From: Tubiluchus corallicola
Taxonomy: Eukaryota; Priapulida; Priapulimorpha; Priapulimorphida; Tubiluchidae
Assembly: GCA_030141605.1 (NCBI GenBank)
Contig: JAQGDQ010000204.1
Location: 23,501-87,500, forward strand
Direction of reading: 5' to 3'
DNA: 64,000 nt
The translations under genes were made by a program, and so were the position numbers. Below are positions 46,968 through 61,482 of the stretch, in pieces (the first letter of the stretch is position 1; each line of letters begins with the position of its first letter). The notes under the pieces are model-generated. The model saw nothing but the letters and a program-made list of their open reading frames with translations, ran no database searches and was not told the origin of the DNA.

Positions 46968-47439
46968 TGTCGCATGCGCTTTTCTATTCACAATCTAGAA
47001 TGAATTGTAATTTTATTAATGCTTGCAGTTTACAGTATTAGGAAAGAAATTTCTTGAGTGAAGCCTGAAAAACATACGATGATAAACGTCTGCAAACTAA
47101 AATTTTTCTACAGAAAGTGATTCTCATCTGAAATATGAACAATACATTCTATACCCGGCCAATCGAGATTTTAGATAATTCTTTAGCTAAAGTTTACAAA
47201 TTATTTGCAAAACACGTACATTGTGTGAAGATATTATAAACTCGAACTGTCAAGGTACTTATAGGCTAGAACGAGACGTTGCTCTACGTGCTCGAATACT
47301 GATTGAATAATTGCATCATGGCGCATAAAACCGATAATACGGAAGCCACGATTGCCACTTTCTCGCCCGAGTGATTTTGAATGCTTATAATGAGAACAAA
47401 TAACTACGCTGTCCTGAATATCTCAGATTTTATAGTTTA

Positions 47440-47760
47440 TTAAGTTTCTGTGCATGATACAGGATGTTCCGGAAGTACTTCAATAAAGCTTAAAAGCGTT
47501 TTAAGAGCGTGTTACTGTATGAAAAAAATCATACCAAACTGCGCAAACCTATTTACTATTATTGAAATATTTGAACAAACTGTGAAACCTATTATCATAT
47601 TATATGGCATTGAAGTGTGGGGGCCTAGCCTTATTAAATTAAAACCAATTCCCCGCATATTCAAACTAAATTTGACAGTGTCTTGCGAAGGGGTCAATGC
47701 TAAATTATGCAGATTTCTTTTGAATGTCAAAAACAAAATCAAGTAAATATGCGACTAGGG
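47440..47760 (+). mobile_element. LINE fragment: reverse transcriptase thumb region
   Basis: The open piece 47450-47746 reads LKSVLRACYCMKKIIPNCAN and later KPIIILYGIEVWGPS and AKLCRFLLNVKN. These correspond to the K-LRA-Y-MKK, P-LLYG-EVWG and FC+-LL blocks of CR1-group LINEs. It may belong to the same insertion as 49080-49400, with later DNA inserted between. Confidence 0.6.
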
Positions 47761-49079
47761 CAGACTAGGGCAGTCGTTTTTGCTCAATGACTCACATGTT
47801 ACTCCTTTCTTAATCCACTAAATTTAATTTTGCATCACTTATATAAACTAGTAGGTAAACATTTCCTCATTCCAGATTATATCGTTACTCTCATAACTAT
47901 GTTACTGCTTTCATACAGTCCAATTCCTCATTTTGGCTTTATCAATTTAATAAATTACAGATTTTGTTTGTTCATTATTATTGAGAGCCTTCACGTGCTA
48001 GGCGCATCATTCAAACTAATTTTGCACTACCGTATATATTGCAATCACATCTTTCAAAGTTTCACATTTTGTGCCATCAAGACATATTGGGTCACCCACC
48101 TCAAATGTTTTTTTCATTGTGTAAGCTTAGATGAACATTTGTTACATTTTCTCTGATTGTTTCCATTGCTGATGGCAAAATTCAGAGCTTTGATCTAGAA
48201 CACAATTGCACCTGGTTGTCCTAGTGTCATCTTACTCTGCCGTACAGCTATTTAGTTTCAGATATGGTACTACATTGGCCCTTAGGCTGATTCCATTAGC
48301 TTGATTAGACCAAGATTAATATTGGAAATGCCCAAGTACCTTCGACATGGTTTTCTTTCTTACAGCAAAGTAAAAATCAATATCACATTGTCACGTTGAC
48401 GCTAAGTAAGTGCATGGACTTCTGTCTGGAATGATGCTTTGATTCTTTTACACTGTTTACCAGTGTCAATCACGGATTCCATTGTGTTGACATTGTGATG
48501 CGAAAAATTATAAGCCAAAACAATTTATTAGTTATTATCACAGTTGATATTGCAAACGGAGATAATTCATTGGGCAGAACTTCACTGATGTTTACGTTGA
48601 TTGATTGGGGTCCTGTAATTCTTGAATAAACAAATTAAATAAATATATCCCATATATTTTCCTCAAGTCCCTCCTGGCACAGACCCATCAATGTCACCGT
48701 ACGGACTTTATTTGGGTTGTCTATAGAACCTTGTGACTGCTTGTTTCCAAAATTTTTCTTGTAGTGCAATACCTATTGTTACTGAATTGACTACATTCAA
48801 CTATAATCGTACAATCGTAATTGGGTACATCACGCTTATACCGAAAATCGAGCTTTTGCTGAGAACTATATTTATAAGACTACTTTCGTTAAGTAATACT
48901 ATGTGTATATAGCTTTGAACAAGTTTGGAATAATCAGAGAAGGTTTTCACCTAAGCGACTGCTTAATAAATTAGAAGAAAAAAATAACAGCTGATTATAC
49001 AATATTTTGAAAAGAAGAAATACCGAACGTTAAAAAACAATATCAAGAAACTCTAGAAAACTAGTTTGCTTTCTGCTTA

Positions 49080-49400
49080 TTCCAAATATGCAATAACAAG
49101 ATTTGCAAAATTAGGAATCAGCTCGGATACTTCGTATATTGAAAGAGGAAGATACATTAACCTTAGTAAAATCCCATTTGAGAATCATACATGCTCATAT
49201 TGTTTAAGAAATGAAATGAACTGCACTTTGTTATAAAATGCCCATATTACGATAATCTAAGAAGAAAATTATATAATCTCATCAATTGAGTTATACCAGA
49301 ATATTTCCTTATGAGCCACGCTGATAATTCCCTTTTTGATGGGAAGTACTAATTTAGAAGTAATTAAGGCACTTATTGATTATGTTGTAAAAACATGACG
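49080..49400 (+). mobile_element. LINE C-terminal fragment
   Basis: Plus-strand pieces read ITRFAKLGISSDTSYIERGR and CSYCLRNEM, then after a shift ELHFVIKCPYYDNLRRKLYN. These are the FR-S-H-L-IE-GR, C..C and E-HF...CP-Y..LR blocks ending a LINE ORF2. It is dead and 5'-truncated. Confidence 0.65.
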
Positions 49401-49418
49401 AACAAAATACTGTGTAGT

Positions 49419-49570
49419 GATCATATCATTAAAATGAGGCCAGATTGATTATTTGTAGTGTATTATATGATCATATCATTAAAAATGAGGCCAGATTGAT
49501 TATTTGTAGTGTATTATATGATCATATCATTAAAAATGAGGCCAGATTGATTATTTGTAGTGTATTATAT
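49419..49570. repeat. Three-copy 51-bp tandem repeat
   Basis: Three consecutive copies start gatcatatcattaaaa; the first lacks one A (50 bp), the others are 51 bp and nearly identical. Because 51 is divisible by three, a chance 17-residue peptide repeat appears. The array lies between two LINE remnants. Confidence 0.95.
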
Positions 49571-49572
49571 GT

Positions 49573-50440
49573 ACTTTATTTATTTATTTTATTCACACCC
49601 AATAGTAAAATAGTCTATAATAAAAACAATAATATAAAGCTCGTTGGCCAAAAAACTTACACAACAATATTTACAAAAGTGTGATAAAGACACAAAGAGA
49701 TTAACTTGCTTACATGTGTCTACTATGTACAAGAAATTTATATAAGTTAACTTTATTGATGCGTATTTTAAACAACTTAGTAGTTTGTGCAGTTACGAGG
49801 GGTGCACCATCATATGCAGGCAATGAGTTCCAAATCGGTACAACTTGATTTGAGCAAAATTGACCAAATGTTACTTTAGCAGTTCGACGCACGATAGGCT
49901 TCAAAAAATGATTTTGCCTTGTTCTATCGCAGATACAAGTAATATTGTAAAACATTTGTCAAAATCAACATCAACTTCTCTATGAATAATTTGGTAGCAT
50001 AAAGCTAAATCTTTTTGAATGCGTCTTTCTTCTAAAGACGTTGTATTTAGAAACTGCAGACGCCTAGGATATGTCATATACATTAAATTACATCTAAAAA
50101 ACAGGCGTCGAGTAGAGTATCGCTCTACACTTTCAATACAGAAAACATACCCAATAAAGCTGGCTTCCAGACTGGTGAGCAATACTCTACAATAAGTCTT
50201 GTGTAAATTATGAACGATTTTAACAATATGTCTTTATCGTCAGTAGAAAACAATATATTTGTAATTCTATTGGCTTTAGTAGCAACCTCATTGCACTGGT
50301 TTGTCCACTTCGGGTCGGGAGAAATTAAAGTATATCTTATTTCTTGTTTTGTGTATCTGTTTTTGGCACTAATAAACGAAATGAAATGAAATATATAACC
50401 TTCATCAGGTATTATACCCTTTTGGTAACGCATTTATATA
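49573..50440 (-). mobile_element. LINE (CR1/L2-like) 3' part, minus strand
   Basis: Minus-strand pieces in order are ISPDPKWTNQCNEVATKANR and YTRLIVEYCSPVWKP, then YPRRLQFLNTTSLEERRIQK and DLALCYQIIH, then FGQFCSNQVVPIWNSLP. This is the standard end of CR1/L2 ORF2 proteins. An A-rich tail of taaa type follows at about 49573-49600. The frame is broken several times. Near 50375-50398, aacgaaatgaaatgaaat may be the tail of another small insertion. Confidence 0.75.
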
Positions 50441-52636
50441 ATTTATAAAATCCCACTGATGAACAATTCTGATAGAGTAACAATACTTACAAACGTAACC
50501 TAGTGAAACAAAATTATACAAGCAAAATAAATTCACAAACCCAACAATAAATCACGCTTTACTGAGCTAATTATAAATGTACAATGTGATTTTTATTTAT
50601 AGATTTCAGAAATTAGGTCTTAGAATTTACTGTACACGTATTGTACATATTGACGTACATGGATAACAGACAGCAATAACAGAAAGCAGCTACACAAGAA
50701 TATAAAAGAGTTCTTGTTCTTCGTAAATTAGGTACCAATTTTATAAGGTATTTCATTAGGCTTACTAATACTTGGTCACACAAGATTTTAACAATCAAAT
50801 TAGGTAAGCATCTTGAATTTGCCTTGAATTGAGGCCTAGAATGATTCGTCATCTTTAGTTTAAACATCGTTTATTTGTTTCAGATTAGACAATTTTTAAA
50901 ACTGATACATGAATCCTCATGAACATATGTACAAACCGAAGTGCAGATAAAATAAAGTAATATAAATACAAACAAGTTCAAATAGATATACATACATACA
51001 TACAAAAACATACAAACTAAAACATTTACATACAAAGTTAGCTGATGTGAACTAATGAACAATATAACAATTGAATGATAACAATAACTGTCTTAAAATT
51101 TACCTTTAGTGCAAAGAAGACGAAAGTTTTGCCAATTTTTCACCATTGTGTGATCCCATGGTGTTTTTTCCAAAGTCTTGAATTCGAGTTTCGATCTCAG
51201 AATTGAAAAGTGACTAAGAACATATCGAAAAATGGGAGCCCTGTACCATGTATCATGTTCGTCCGGTAATATTTATGCTGTGACGTTGTACTCTATCTTG
51301 AGTAAATGACCATTTGACCTTACATGGAATAATGCAGTTGTACCTGAGCCGGTGTGTCAGCCTGTTACATTAATTCTTACAGATTGCAAGACGGTATTAT
51401 TTTGTGAATCTAGTTGGTTCTGAAGCACCACTTCTATTGCAAATGCTTCCCGTCACTGACCCCCTAAACGTTTTCTCAGTACACGTATTTCCCGCTCTCA
51501 CAGTTTTACTCTGGACATTCCTAGAGAGAGCACAGCCGCTGCTTATAAATCCCGAAATCTGTAGCCGATTCGGGAATAGCGTCAGCACTCTATTATTAGG
51601 CTATAAGAATTTCATTTTTCTAGACCTAAATTTTTATTTTGACATTTGTAAACTTTTAAATAATGCTGGACAATTGGGCATTGTCTGGTGCTATAGACAA
51701 TAGTTAACTTAGACTATATATGTATTAGTTTCCATGAAATATTCTGTAACTAGCAATTTGCAACAATATACTTGTCATAACCCAGGAGCTGTGTAATTAC
51801 CAAGCATTCTGGTGACCACTTCTTTTGGTTTCCGGGATATATGTGAAACCCGGTAATCATATTTCTTAAATAACAAATTATAAGTGTCAATTTAAAAATG
51901 AGGTTCCACGAAAATCTAGTTCCAATTACGAAAAAATTTACTATGATATCCATTTACCAAAATAACCGTATGTCTAGTGCTTGCGTTTCTCGAACCTAAC
52001 TTTGGTATAATTAAAAACATAATGGGCTTTAATTCAACAAAAATAAACATTACAATACAACGTTGCTGTGCGATGTTAAGTTCTTAACTCTGTCTTTGCA
52101 CATGTTATTGCTTCTACACTATTGTATCCTGTTTTAATCACAGTCATTTGACGTTTGTTAGCGACTCTTGACTTTCAATGTCATTGGCTGTATAGAATTC
52201 GTCATCAAAGAATGGGCAGCAGTAGAGGAGCAAGTTATCGTCTGAGTATCAAACAATAACATGTTTGAAATTATCGGATTAGTCCTCGGGAAAACGGGAA
52301 TGGGTACATTAAAGGCAAAGCTAGACTGTTAAAACCAAACTCGGTGGTTCTCTATAGCTGAACGAAATCTCAGCGTTTATCTGACGATTTTTGGTACTAG
52401 GCATGTAGCTCCTTTGTCTTGAGTATGTTGATGGCCTTTGCGATAGTGGCTTATCTTATCAAATTCAGTTGGCACTTTGTTTGCTTGTTGGCACCCCTCT
52501 CCAAAAAACAGTTTAAAATCTGTGGATGTAATGTGACAAGTCGTGTGGCAGAGGGTGGTCGACCAACAGCTAAATGAGTCAATCAGACTATTTACTCTGG
52601 TAAACTTGTGTCGTTAACATAACAAAATTTTACTGA

Positions 52637-52814
<178 letters not shown>

Positions 52815-53159
52815 CGTACCATTACAGATACAACCATATATTCATATACACAAAATATAACAAAGAAAAGTTAGTATAAGAAAGAAGTTAGTATACATAA
52901 AGTTTGCAGAAATAAACAAGGAGGCAGGTTTCAATCTTAATACCACAGTTCTCGTGGTACCAAGACCTGCTGCCTAGTGTAGCTGACCGGATCTTTACAC
53001 CAGTGTCAACTGTGTCGATTGACTGTTGCGGCCAAAACGCAATTATTAGAAATATATAGTTACTATTGGAACAATGCCCTTGTTTTTGTAGTTAATTATT
53101 GTGTAAAATGTGACATCCCAGTAAGGCTATTCATAGAGTAAATGGTGCAGCCAGTATGG

Positions 53160-53235
53160 CACGGTATGAAAAAGTAATGATGATGCAATGAATTATGATG
53201 GCGATGATGATGATGATGATGATGATAATGACCAC
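53160..53235. repeat. (GAT)n microsatellite
   Basis: Imperfect gatgat units; the His-rich minus-strand frame is an artefact. Confidence 0.85.
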
Positions 53236-54231
53236 GATGCACTGACGATGGCATTAATGATAGCAAAATAAAATTGGGAAAAAATAATTCCCACAAGGCT
53301 ACTGACAACATCCTAATTGTCTTAGTGACACTGAATAACAGCGTCGTTGATCAACAGTAAATGTGCTTGCTTCTGGCATCACTGTTTCCTTTTCACAGAA
53401 AATAAATAATGCAATTAAAATTATTTTGTTTATTATTACTAGTTGAATTATTTATATTAAGCTTGATAGATTTCGGTTGAAAGTGGTGCCAGCGATGCTG
53501 AAACAGACAGGTTTGTTAATATAAAAGGGGCAAGTTGTCAATAAAATAACTATGATGTTTTCAGTGGCCGACTGGGAATTTTGTTTCTTCTAAAATTAAC
53601 AGATAACATTAGTACTAACGGCTATTTACTAACGGATAGTTGAAAGTGAAATGATATTTTTCGATACAGGCATGAGTTAGTGACTAATGGGTCGTTCCCT
53701 GCTCCTACTCACATATGTTATTGAAATTGCTACTAACTATTGTATCTGAAACTAATGTTGAGGAAATGAAATTGACTGAATTGAATATAGGTCGGGAACA
53801 CGGGAGCTAGTTTGTTTTGTCTGTCGACTATTTTTTAAGTAAAAGTAGCAGGAATGAATTCCTTAAGTCCAGCTACTCTAGAATAGATGTCATGATTGCC
53901 TCTTTATATTAATTTACTGGGAATTTCTTTTGATTCATGTTGTTTGAGCAAACGCTTGAGAGCAATTTGTTGTTTTGTTTTAGCGTTTTTGACCCTTTTC
54001 CGCAGATGCCCATAGTTTTCTCGGATTCAAGCATAAGCAAATTGACAAAATTGACTATGATGCCCACTTTAAACAAATGCCCCCAGTGTTCCACTTGGGA
54101 AAATTCGTCTAGTCTAGAAATAAAAACACTTATGATTGTTGGTCTACACTACTATGTTGATGCCATTTAATTCTATTGGTGTTATTTTAACAGTTAGACA
54201 GTCTGCTGCGGGCAAATATGCTTTGCAACTT

Positions 54232-54266
54232 TACAAGAAATCTTGCAATTTGCAAGATTTCTTGTA
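54232..54266. repeat. Near-perfect 35-bp palindrome
   Basis: tacaagaaatcttgcaa (54232-54248) and its exact complement (54250-54266) are separated by one base. No gene adjoins. Confidence 0.9.
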
Positions 54267-54977
54267 GCCTGTATACGGTGTTACTTCTGTGCCACGTTGG
54301 ACAGCAGAGAGTTGAACAAAAATATTAGAACGACTAAAATATTAAAAATACGTTTATAACTGCTTGTGATAACTTTTGTGTATAGCCGGTCTATCATTTC
54401 CTGGTACCCCAGTACATGTATAGAGGGCTTCGAAACAGCAGCCTGTGTAATGAACTCACTGTTTGGCACGGATTCTCTCATTATTAAACTCTCCAGTGGT
54501 GCATCAAGCAAAATATAGCATTGATTTAATCTGAATCGAAGGCTTCCTACATCTCAGGAATGAACACAACTGAAACAAATGTAAAATAAGCGTAAGACAA
54601 GAGGCCATTAGCAGAGCTAAAAACACAAACACTGAGAATATTGAGGAATACTGCGGCGTTTCCCACAAATTGTTATCAAACAAGATTAGAAGTTGAATTT
54701 CCAGAGCTGGGCTGGTTCATGGCCAAACTCTATACTGATTTAAAGGCTGCCAATTATGGAAACTTCCGCTTCAATTCACTATTTGTGTTCAGAAACTTAT
54801 GATATTTTTTAGTTTAATTTTACAACAACTGGTCCGGGATGGACCCTCCTTTGCGTTGTTTGTTTCAACATACAATATATGTTACCTCACCTACGAACTT
54901 GTAGCGAGTACGTTATGAGAGTATAAATTATTACCCACGAAGCGGAGTGTTTAGTCGCATTTGTTCTCTCTATGCGC

Positions 54978-55042
54978 GTATATATATATATGTGTTTGTC
55001 TATCTGTCAGTTTATCTGCTTGTCTGTCTGTCTGTCTATCAG
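54978..55042. repeat. (TA)n then (TGTC)n simple repeat
   Basis: A tatata run changes into tgtctgtctg units just upstream of the SINE head. Confidence 0.85.
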
Positions 55043-55082
55043 CCAGTGGGACTACTAGAACGAGAATTCAAGCCTTGTTGCC

Positions 55083-55165
55083 AATGTGGCTCAGGAATTC
55101 AAGCGGTACAGCATGGGCCTTAAGAGCACAAGGCTGTGGGTTCAAGTCCTGGTTTGGCCGCAATT
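55083..55165 (+). mobile_element. tRNA-derived SINE head
   Basis: It contains gtggctcagg (A-box-like) and a good B box ggttcaagtcc at 55139-55149. Between them aagcggtacagcatgggcct and taagagcacaagg resemble the anticodon arm of tRNA-derived SINEs. The acceptor stem does not pair, so it is not a working tRNA gene. Confidence 0.55.
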
Positions 55166-55737
55166 TTTCAGGACCTCGTTCTTCAGTTAATTAGCCATAA
55201 TAGCCATTGTTGCAAGTATGACGTTCCTCATAATGTGTACCAGTCTGCACTGGAATTATAACGGATGAATCTTTAATCGCCAATCTGAGCAAGAGGCGAA
55301 ATCCATTTATTTTGGTTTCAGAAGGTCAAAGGTCAGTATCGCAAGATTGCAAATGCCTACAACAAAAACGAATGGACCCGCAGTCGCCAAAATTGGCCAC
55401 TCATAGTGATAGACGGGAAATACGTGGAAACATACAGCATTTTTGCTCAGAAAGTCAGATGTCACTGTCACAAGATGAAAAACGGTCAAATAAATGTGTT
55501 ACTACTGACTTCATATCGTGGCTTACGTCTGCACATTTTGTTGACTGCCCTGTTTCTAGCTATTGCTGCACGTAGGCCTATATATGTTAGAGCAGCCAAT
55601 TTTGTCAATCTCAATAACGTACTCGATTTGTGGTTGGCGAATAGGTCGAATTAACATTCAATATAATTTTACAGCCATAATACGGTGTAGTCTAGAAAAA
55701 TCTTTCCTCAATTTAACTCGTAACACTTCTTCGTGGT

Positions 55738-55846
55738 AGAGGCGTTTGTAAAAGAGACACCGTTTTTCCTCTTTAGTTTTGTTGAGAGCATTAAAGAGAT
55801 GAAGCAGGGCTGCACGGTGTTGCGTGTCTCTTTTACAAATGCCTCT
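55738..55846. mobile_element. 109-bp inverted-repeat element
   Basis: agaggcgtttgtaaaagaga at 55738-55757 (with cac) is the complement, with one mismatch, of 55824-55846. An inner imperfect pair (ctctttag and ttaaagag) adds to the fold. MITE-like; no coding content. Confidence 0.6.
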
Positions 55847-56504
55847 GTCTAATGAAGGGCTACGAGTCAGTTTGGGGAAACACTTTTTGCCAAACTACCT
55901 TGTCTTGATTTTGTCATCCAGGCACCTGACTATCAGTTTGTTAAGTAAGACTCTGCTCTGTAGAGCGCGGCGTCTGTGATGTGGCATTCCCAGCCTCATT
56001 AGTTTGCAGGGATGGTTTTAATTGCAAGCAAGTAAAGCTTAATTAAGAGAGTTAGTGAGAGATGAAGACTTTATACAGCCATTATAAATCTGTTTGAATG
56101 AATGCCTATTAGCAGTAATGTGGATGCTTAATATGGTGTAGAATAATGAGATTTTATGTTGACGTGCCAACAATAAGTAAAGGATTGTAGTGCTTGTAGT
56201 TTTAACTTAAAAGAGTTTATATTATAGTGCTTACTGGGTATGTTTTCATTCAATTGAAAATTTCTTCAACAACGTATTTTAGGACTGTATTCAGTGCGGG
56301 GTTTGGTTGCAATTATGGCAAATTTGCAAAGAATTAAAAAAATCTGCAGACCAAAAATTCTCTGATATTATTTACAGTGTTATATAGTATGAATCTTACC
56401 AAAAAAACAACATATCAATTTCAATAAGTTCGTAAAATGGTTAAAAAAATTTGCAGGTTCATTGTGTGCCATGATGTTTTTTTCCGAAAACCATTTTTGT
56501 TAGT

Positions 56505-56880
<376 letters not shown>

Positions 56881-59800
56881 TAATAGTAATGTATGGTCTA
56901 CCATGTCACTGAAGTAGCTCACCTAAGAAGGCTCACTCTGACTAATGCATCGACATGTGGATGAGTTAGGTGTTGTATATGGTATCACTGCAAAATAAGT
57001 TTTTTATGCAGTAAGAGGAGTGAATGAAAATGGGCAATAGATATGTGACAGGAAAAAAAAGTTAGAGCAGAGCTAAAGATTGGAAACTGCAGCGTATATG
57101 TGATGTTATATTTAGATTGTTAAGAAATCAAAGTTTTTTGTATTGACCCAGAAAAGTCCAAGTGCTCAAGGCACAAAGATTATTGTTCTGGCAGTAACAC
57201 CAGTGGTGAATTCACATGACAACTGATAGCGACAAGCATTGGTATTAAATGCTAGTAAGGCTGAATTTCCATCCTTCACTTCAACATTTAGCTGTAGATC
57301 AAACTAGATCTTTGATTGCGCACGAAAGCGAATGATACTGAAACCTTCAAAATTTCCAAGAGAAACTTCTCAGAGTTTTCTTTACAAGGGTAAGACTGAA
57401 GTAACTACGCAGACGACCTTGCACGTCAGGCGTTCTTCACTGTCCTGGAAGTGGCTTAGGACTTCCTAGCGGTATTTCAAGGTGTACGCTCGACAATTTT
57501 CGAATTGTTAATTATTATTAATGTATTTTGCATGTATTATTAGCGAATTATTAACGTTATTCTGCAAAACGAACATACTTGCTTATTTAGTTACTTTCTT
57601 GCATTTTATTTCAGCCAAAATTATATTAGCCATATACTTTGTTAAATGGAAGTTTCCTTTTGTACAACATAAGTTCGTCATTAGAGTCATCGGTAACATT
57701 ATCAGTGACAATGTTTGTTTTGCACGGTAGGTTGAATTAGTGATCAACCACCTGAACCACAAAATCGACTTTCGTAATTAACTAATTAAATTGATTAATG
57801 TATTGCTTTTCTTACGCAAGTTTTTCATCTTCTTTGACGTGTTTCTAAAACTGAACACGCATTAAGTAATTTGACCTACATATAGCACGTTAATTGCATG
57901 CACTATGCATAATGCGTAGCATTAATTAAGTAATTAGCTACAATCACGTAGTGAGTATACATTTTCCCCATAGGTTAAGTTAAATATTGCCACCCTTTTA
58001 AAACCAACTTCCCGTTTTTCAAACAAAAAACAGCTAATTAATTTCTTGCTACTGCATATCGGTCTACAACACTTTGGGATTCGATTGCAATTTGTTTACT
58101 TTCAACAAAAACTTTTTGGGAGTTAAAATTTGACGTTCATTTAACCTGAAGACTGAATTGCATATATCAAACATTCATAACAGTCAATTTATATCAGGAA
58201 AAAAGTCTTGTAGTTTAATGTGATTTTGCAAAATTGACAAATGACTAAAACCTAAACCATTTTAAGCTACAGATAACTACAGGTTGATATACAATCAAGA
58301 GTATAAAGTACACTATAAATATTCACTGACATTTGAACGCATATCAAAACGGTTTGTGTATCTTCTGACAATTTACAAAATTTAGTCTACATCGTTTAGT
58401 GCTCCTTTGTTCTTGGCTCTGTGGGAATCTAATTCGAATCAAAAGCGCCAACACAAGCGCTATTTTGAAAATTTATTAACAGACAACATAATAGATTTAA
58501 CTAAGTTGAACAAATCAAAACAACAAAGAAACAGGCAGAATGCACACACAATGCAAGAATAGTCAGTAAAGCCAGAAAAAGAAAATTCATAATTATTAAA
58601 TAGTAATATGCAAAACGACGTATCATAAATTATCTGATACACTTTATTGTCCATTAGCATTTAATTACTAATTTTCTTTTTTAGGGCTTTACTAACTGTT
58701 ACTTAATGTTCTTTAATGATGGGTGCATTCTGTCTATTTTTTGTCTTTTGTTTTGTTGACAGACGCTGGTAATGGACTTTACCCAAACCGTTTCAGCTAT
58801 TAGTCTATGAATCAATTTTTGCTAATAAAGATGATTTTAAAAATATCACTGGTATTGGTATTTTCCTTTTATTTCTCTTTATTAAACATTCAGAAGTATC
58901 AGCAAATACAAATCTCAAATAAAACGCTATAATTTTATGACAAAAAAAGTAAATACTATACTGTTAATCCGTGATGAATTAACTTACACGAGAGCTGAAT
59001 TATTATTAGTTAATTATATTTATGTTGTTATTTTTAATTTAGATTGCAATGAACATTAACTCAGCATTTAATTAAACAAGTCTTTTTACTATACATTGTT
59101 CTCCAATTATTGTTTCAGAATAACTCGCATCCGTGTATGACGTTCATAATTACATTTACAACTGTTCGCGATTACTGCTGGCATTTTATAGTAAATTAGA
59201 ATAAAATGTTAGTAGTGTTTGAATTCAGTATGTCAGTTTTTGGGCTTGTAATCCTTTATTTCGGAGTCCGGACTGTGCACTCTTTACAGTCATTAACCTG
59301 GATATTCTGACACGCTGAAATATATAATTTGTTTTTAGTCTTTTGTTACAAACGGGTTGTTAACAATTTTTTTATTTGGGACATTAAGAGGACATTACTT
59401 CAGAGACATTCGTTATTAAGTTGCTGTTACAATGATCACTGCAGTCTCTTGTGAACTTAAGCACTACGCATCTCTCTCTCGCCCGTTTAGGATGAAAACG
59501 CCTCTTTATGATGTAAAAAAAGTGTACCACATTTCCGGTCTAAATGTGGATATATCCTATGAGACTTGTTAATGTATCTTTGGTTAGTGCTAGTCGGAAA
59601 GCCCTTAGCTACATATCCCAGTTTACTCATCCTTGCGAAACAAATAGCACGTGTGTGATATAAAGATTTCTGCGAAAGCCTGAAGCACACAAATGCCTAC
59701 TTTTCTATGATATGCACAAAAGATGTATTTCTGCAAGAATTGAGATGAGATTTTCCAACAAGCAGCTTTTGCAAGGCTCAAATTGCCTCCGCCCTCCAAC

Positions 59801-61049
59801 AACATATGCTTAAAATTATCACTTTAAATAGTTATCAAATCAGTGTGTTGGAAAGGGAAGGAAATGTTTTGAAAATGCATGATATCGAAAAACTACTAAT
59901 GTGAAAGCACGCGAAGACGGTCAGCTTTTCAAACTACATATTAGATTGTAGTATTGGTTGATGGACTAACGCATTGACTGATGGATAACGAAAACAAGGT
60001 TCTTGATTTTTTCTTTGTTTTAGGTCTGCGACAATAAATTCAATTCAATTCAGTTTGTCGTGACAATAGTGCAGTTCAAATTTTATACATGCTCAGCATG
60101 AAACAAATTGTTAAAAGAAATTTTCAGTGGGATTTGAAAAGGATTCTACGTTAAACGAAGAATAATAAACATAAAATGAGTAACTCGAAATTACAATAAC
60201 TAGCGAATGTTCTTATAAGTAAACCCAAGATGTAGCTTTTCTTTGGCAGAATGACTGTATTCCAAGCAACGGCTTTTTGTTATCATATTCAAAAAATCAG
60301 TCTGTTTTTACACGTTCGGAAGGTGTGTGATTTTTTTTTTTCAAAAAGATCTGTTTCTTAATCCAATCGCTCTTGTTACTTTGTGAGCATAATTCCTTGC
60401 TAACTTAAAGCTAAAACTGGAAAAATGGATTCTAGATGATATCATATTTGCCAGCTATTTCTTTTTGATTGTCTGAATGCAAATCGCTTTAGCGCCTTGT
60501 TATACCATTACCATACCTTGTTATAACCGCCGATGCACTCTTACCGGTTATAGTATAGTGTTGTTGGGGCCGTTCCAAAACTTTGATTACTTATTAGTAC
60601 AGCAATCGTTTAGGCATGTTTGTACCTACTGCATTATACATATCTACTGTATTATACATATTGGCTTAATAGAGATTGTTACATCTATTTTATACATCAT
60701 GTGACTGACCCTATTTATATAGCTAATATTTGAACATCATCTACACTAAACGTGTAGGCCCATATATGTCGGCATGCATTGCATTTCTTTGATTTTAAAT
60801 CATTATTATGAAAAGTGTACAAATTAAATTATCTTTCAGTTTGTATGTAGTGGAAGAACTAAGTAAAGCTAGTTAAATTTCTCGATATTGCACGGTTTCA
60901 AAAGTTTTCATGATTGTCAATAAACTTTGCTAATCGTCAATAGCAAAACCAATCTTCGACCATCCATACAATATCTTAGCGAAGACATATGCAAATTCTA
61001 AGCTTGATAGCTTCATTACTTTTTTCTATGTTTACTAATCAGCAAAGGT

Positions 61050-61410
61050 ATAATTGGCTGGTTAGTTGATTAGTTTGTTGCTTGCATGCTTGTTCAGAAG
61101 TTGCTTGGTATGTTTGTTGTTTGGTTAGTTTACTGATTAGTTTGTTAGTAAGTCAATTGACTTGTTGGTTGGTTGATTGATTTGTTCATTGGTTGGTTGT
61201 TTGTCTGTTGTTAGGTTGGTTGGTTAGTTGGTTGGCTGACTGGTTTGTTGGCTAATTCATGCTTAACACTACCTTTTGCTTATTCGTTCGCTCTTTCCTT
61301 CGTCCATTCTATTAGTTAACAAATTTTAGCATTCATTCTCTGTTTCAATCATTTCTTTTCTTTCTTTTGTTTATTTAGTTACCCATTCATTTATTCATTC
61401 ATCTCATTTG
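61050..61410. repeat. Low-complexity (TTGG/TTAG)n and (ATTC)n region
   Basis: Degenerate ggttggttag and gttagttt units to about 61255 are followed by T-rich and attcattc stretches. It ends about 70 bases before the M13 exon 2 acceptor. Confidence 0.7.
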
Positions 61411-61482
61411 TTGTTAAATTTCAACTATTTTTAATAAGAATTCGAAATAATAGTAATTCGAAAGAGTTTTTCTTTTTTGCAG

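Noticed and set aside
49419-49570. CRISPR-like array
   Set aside because: The repeats abut with no spacers, and the sequence is clearly animal.
49445-49684. Protein with three 17-residue repeats
   Set aside because: The peptide repeat follows from a recent 51-bp non-coding tandem duplication in an AT-rich repeat region.
55083-55165. Functional tRNA gene
   Set aside because: A and B boxes are present, but the acceptor and anticodon stems do not pair properly, which fits a SINE head better.
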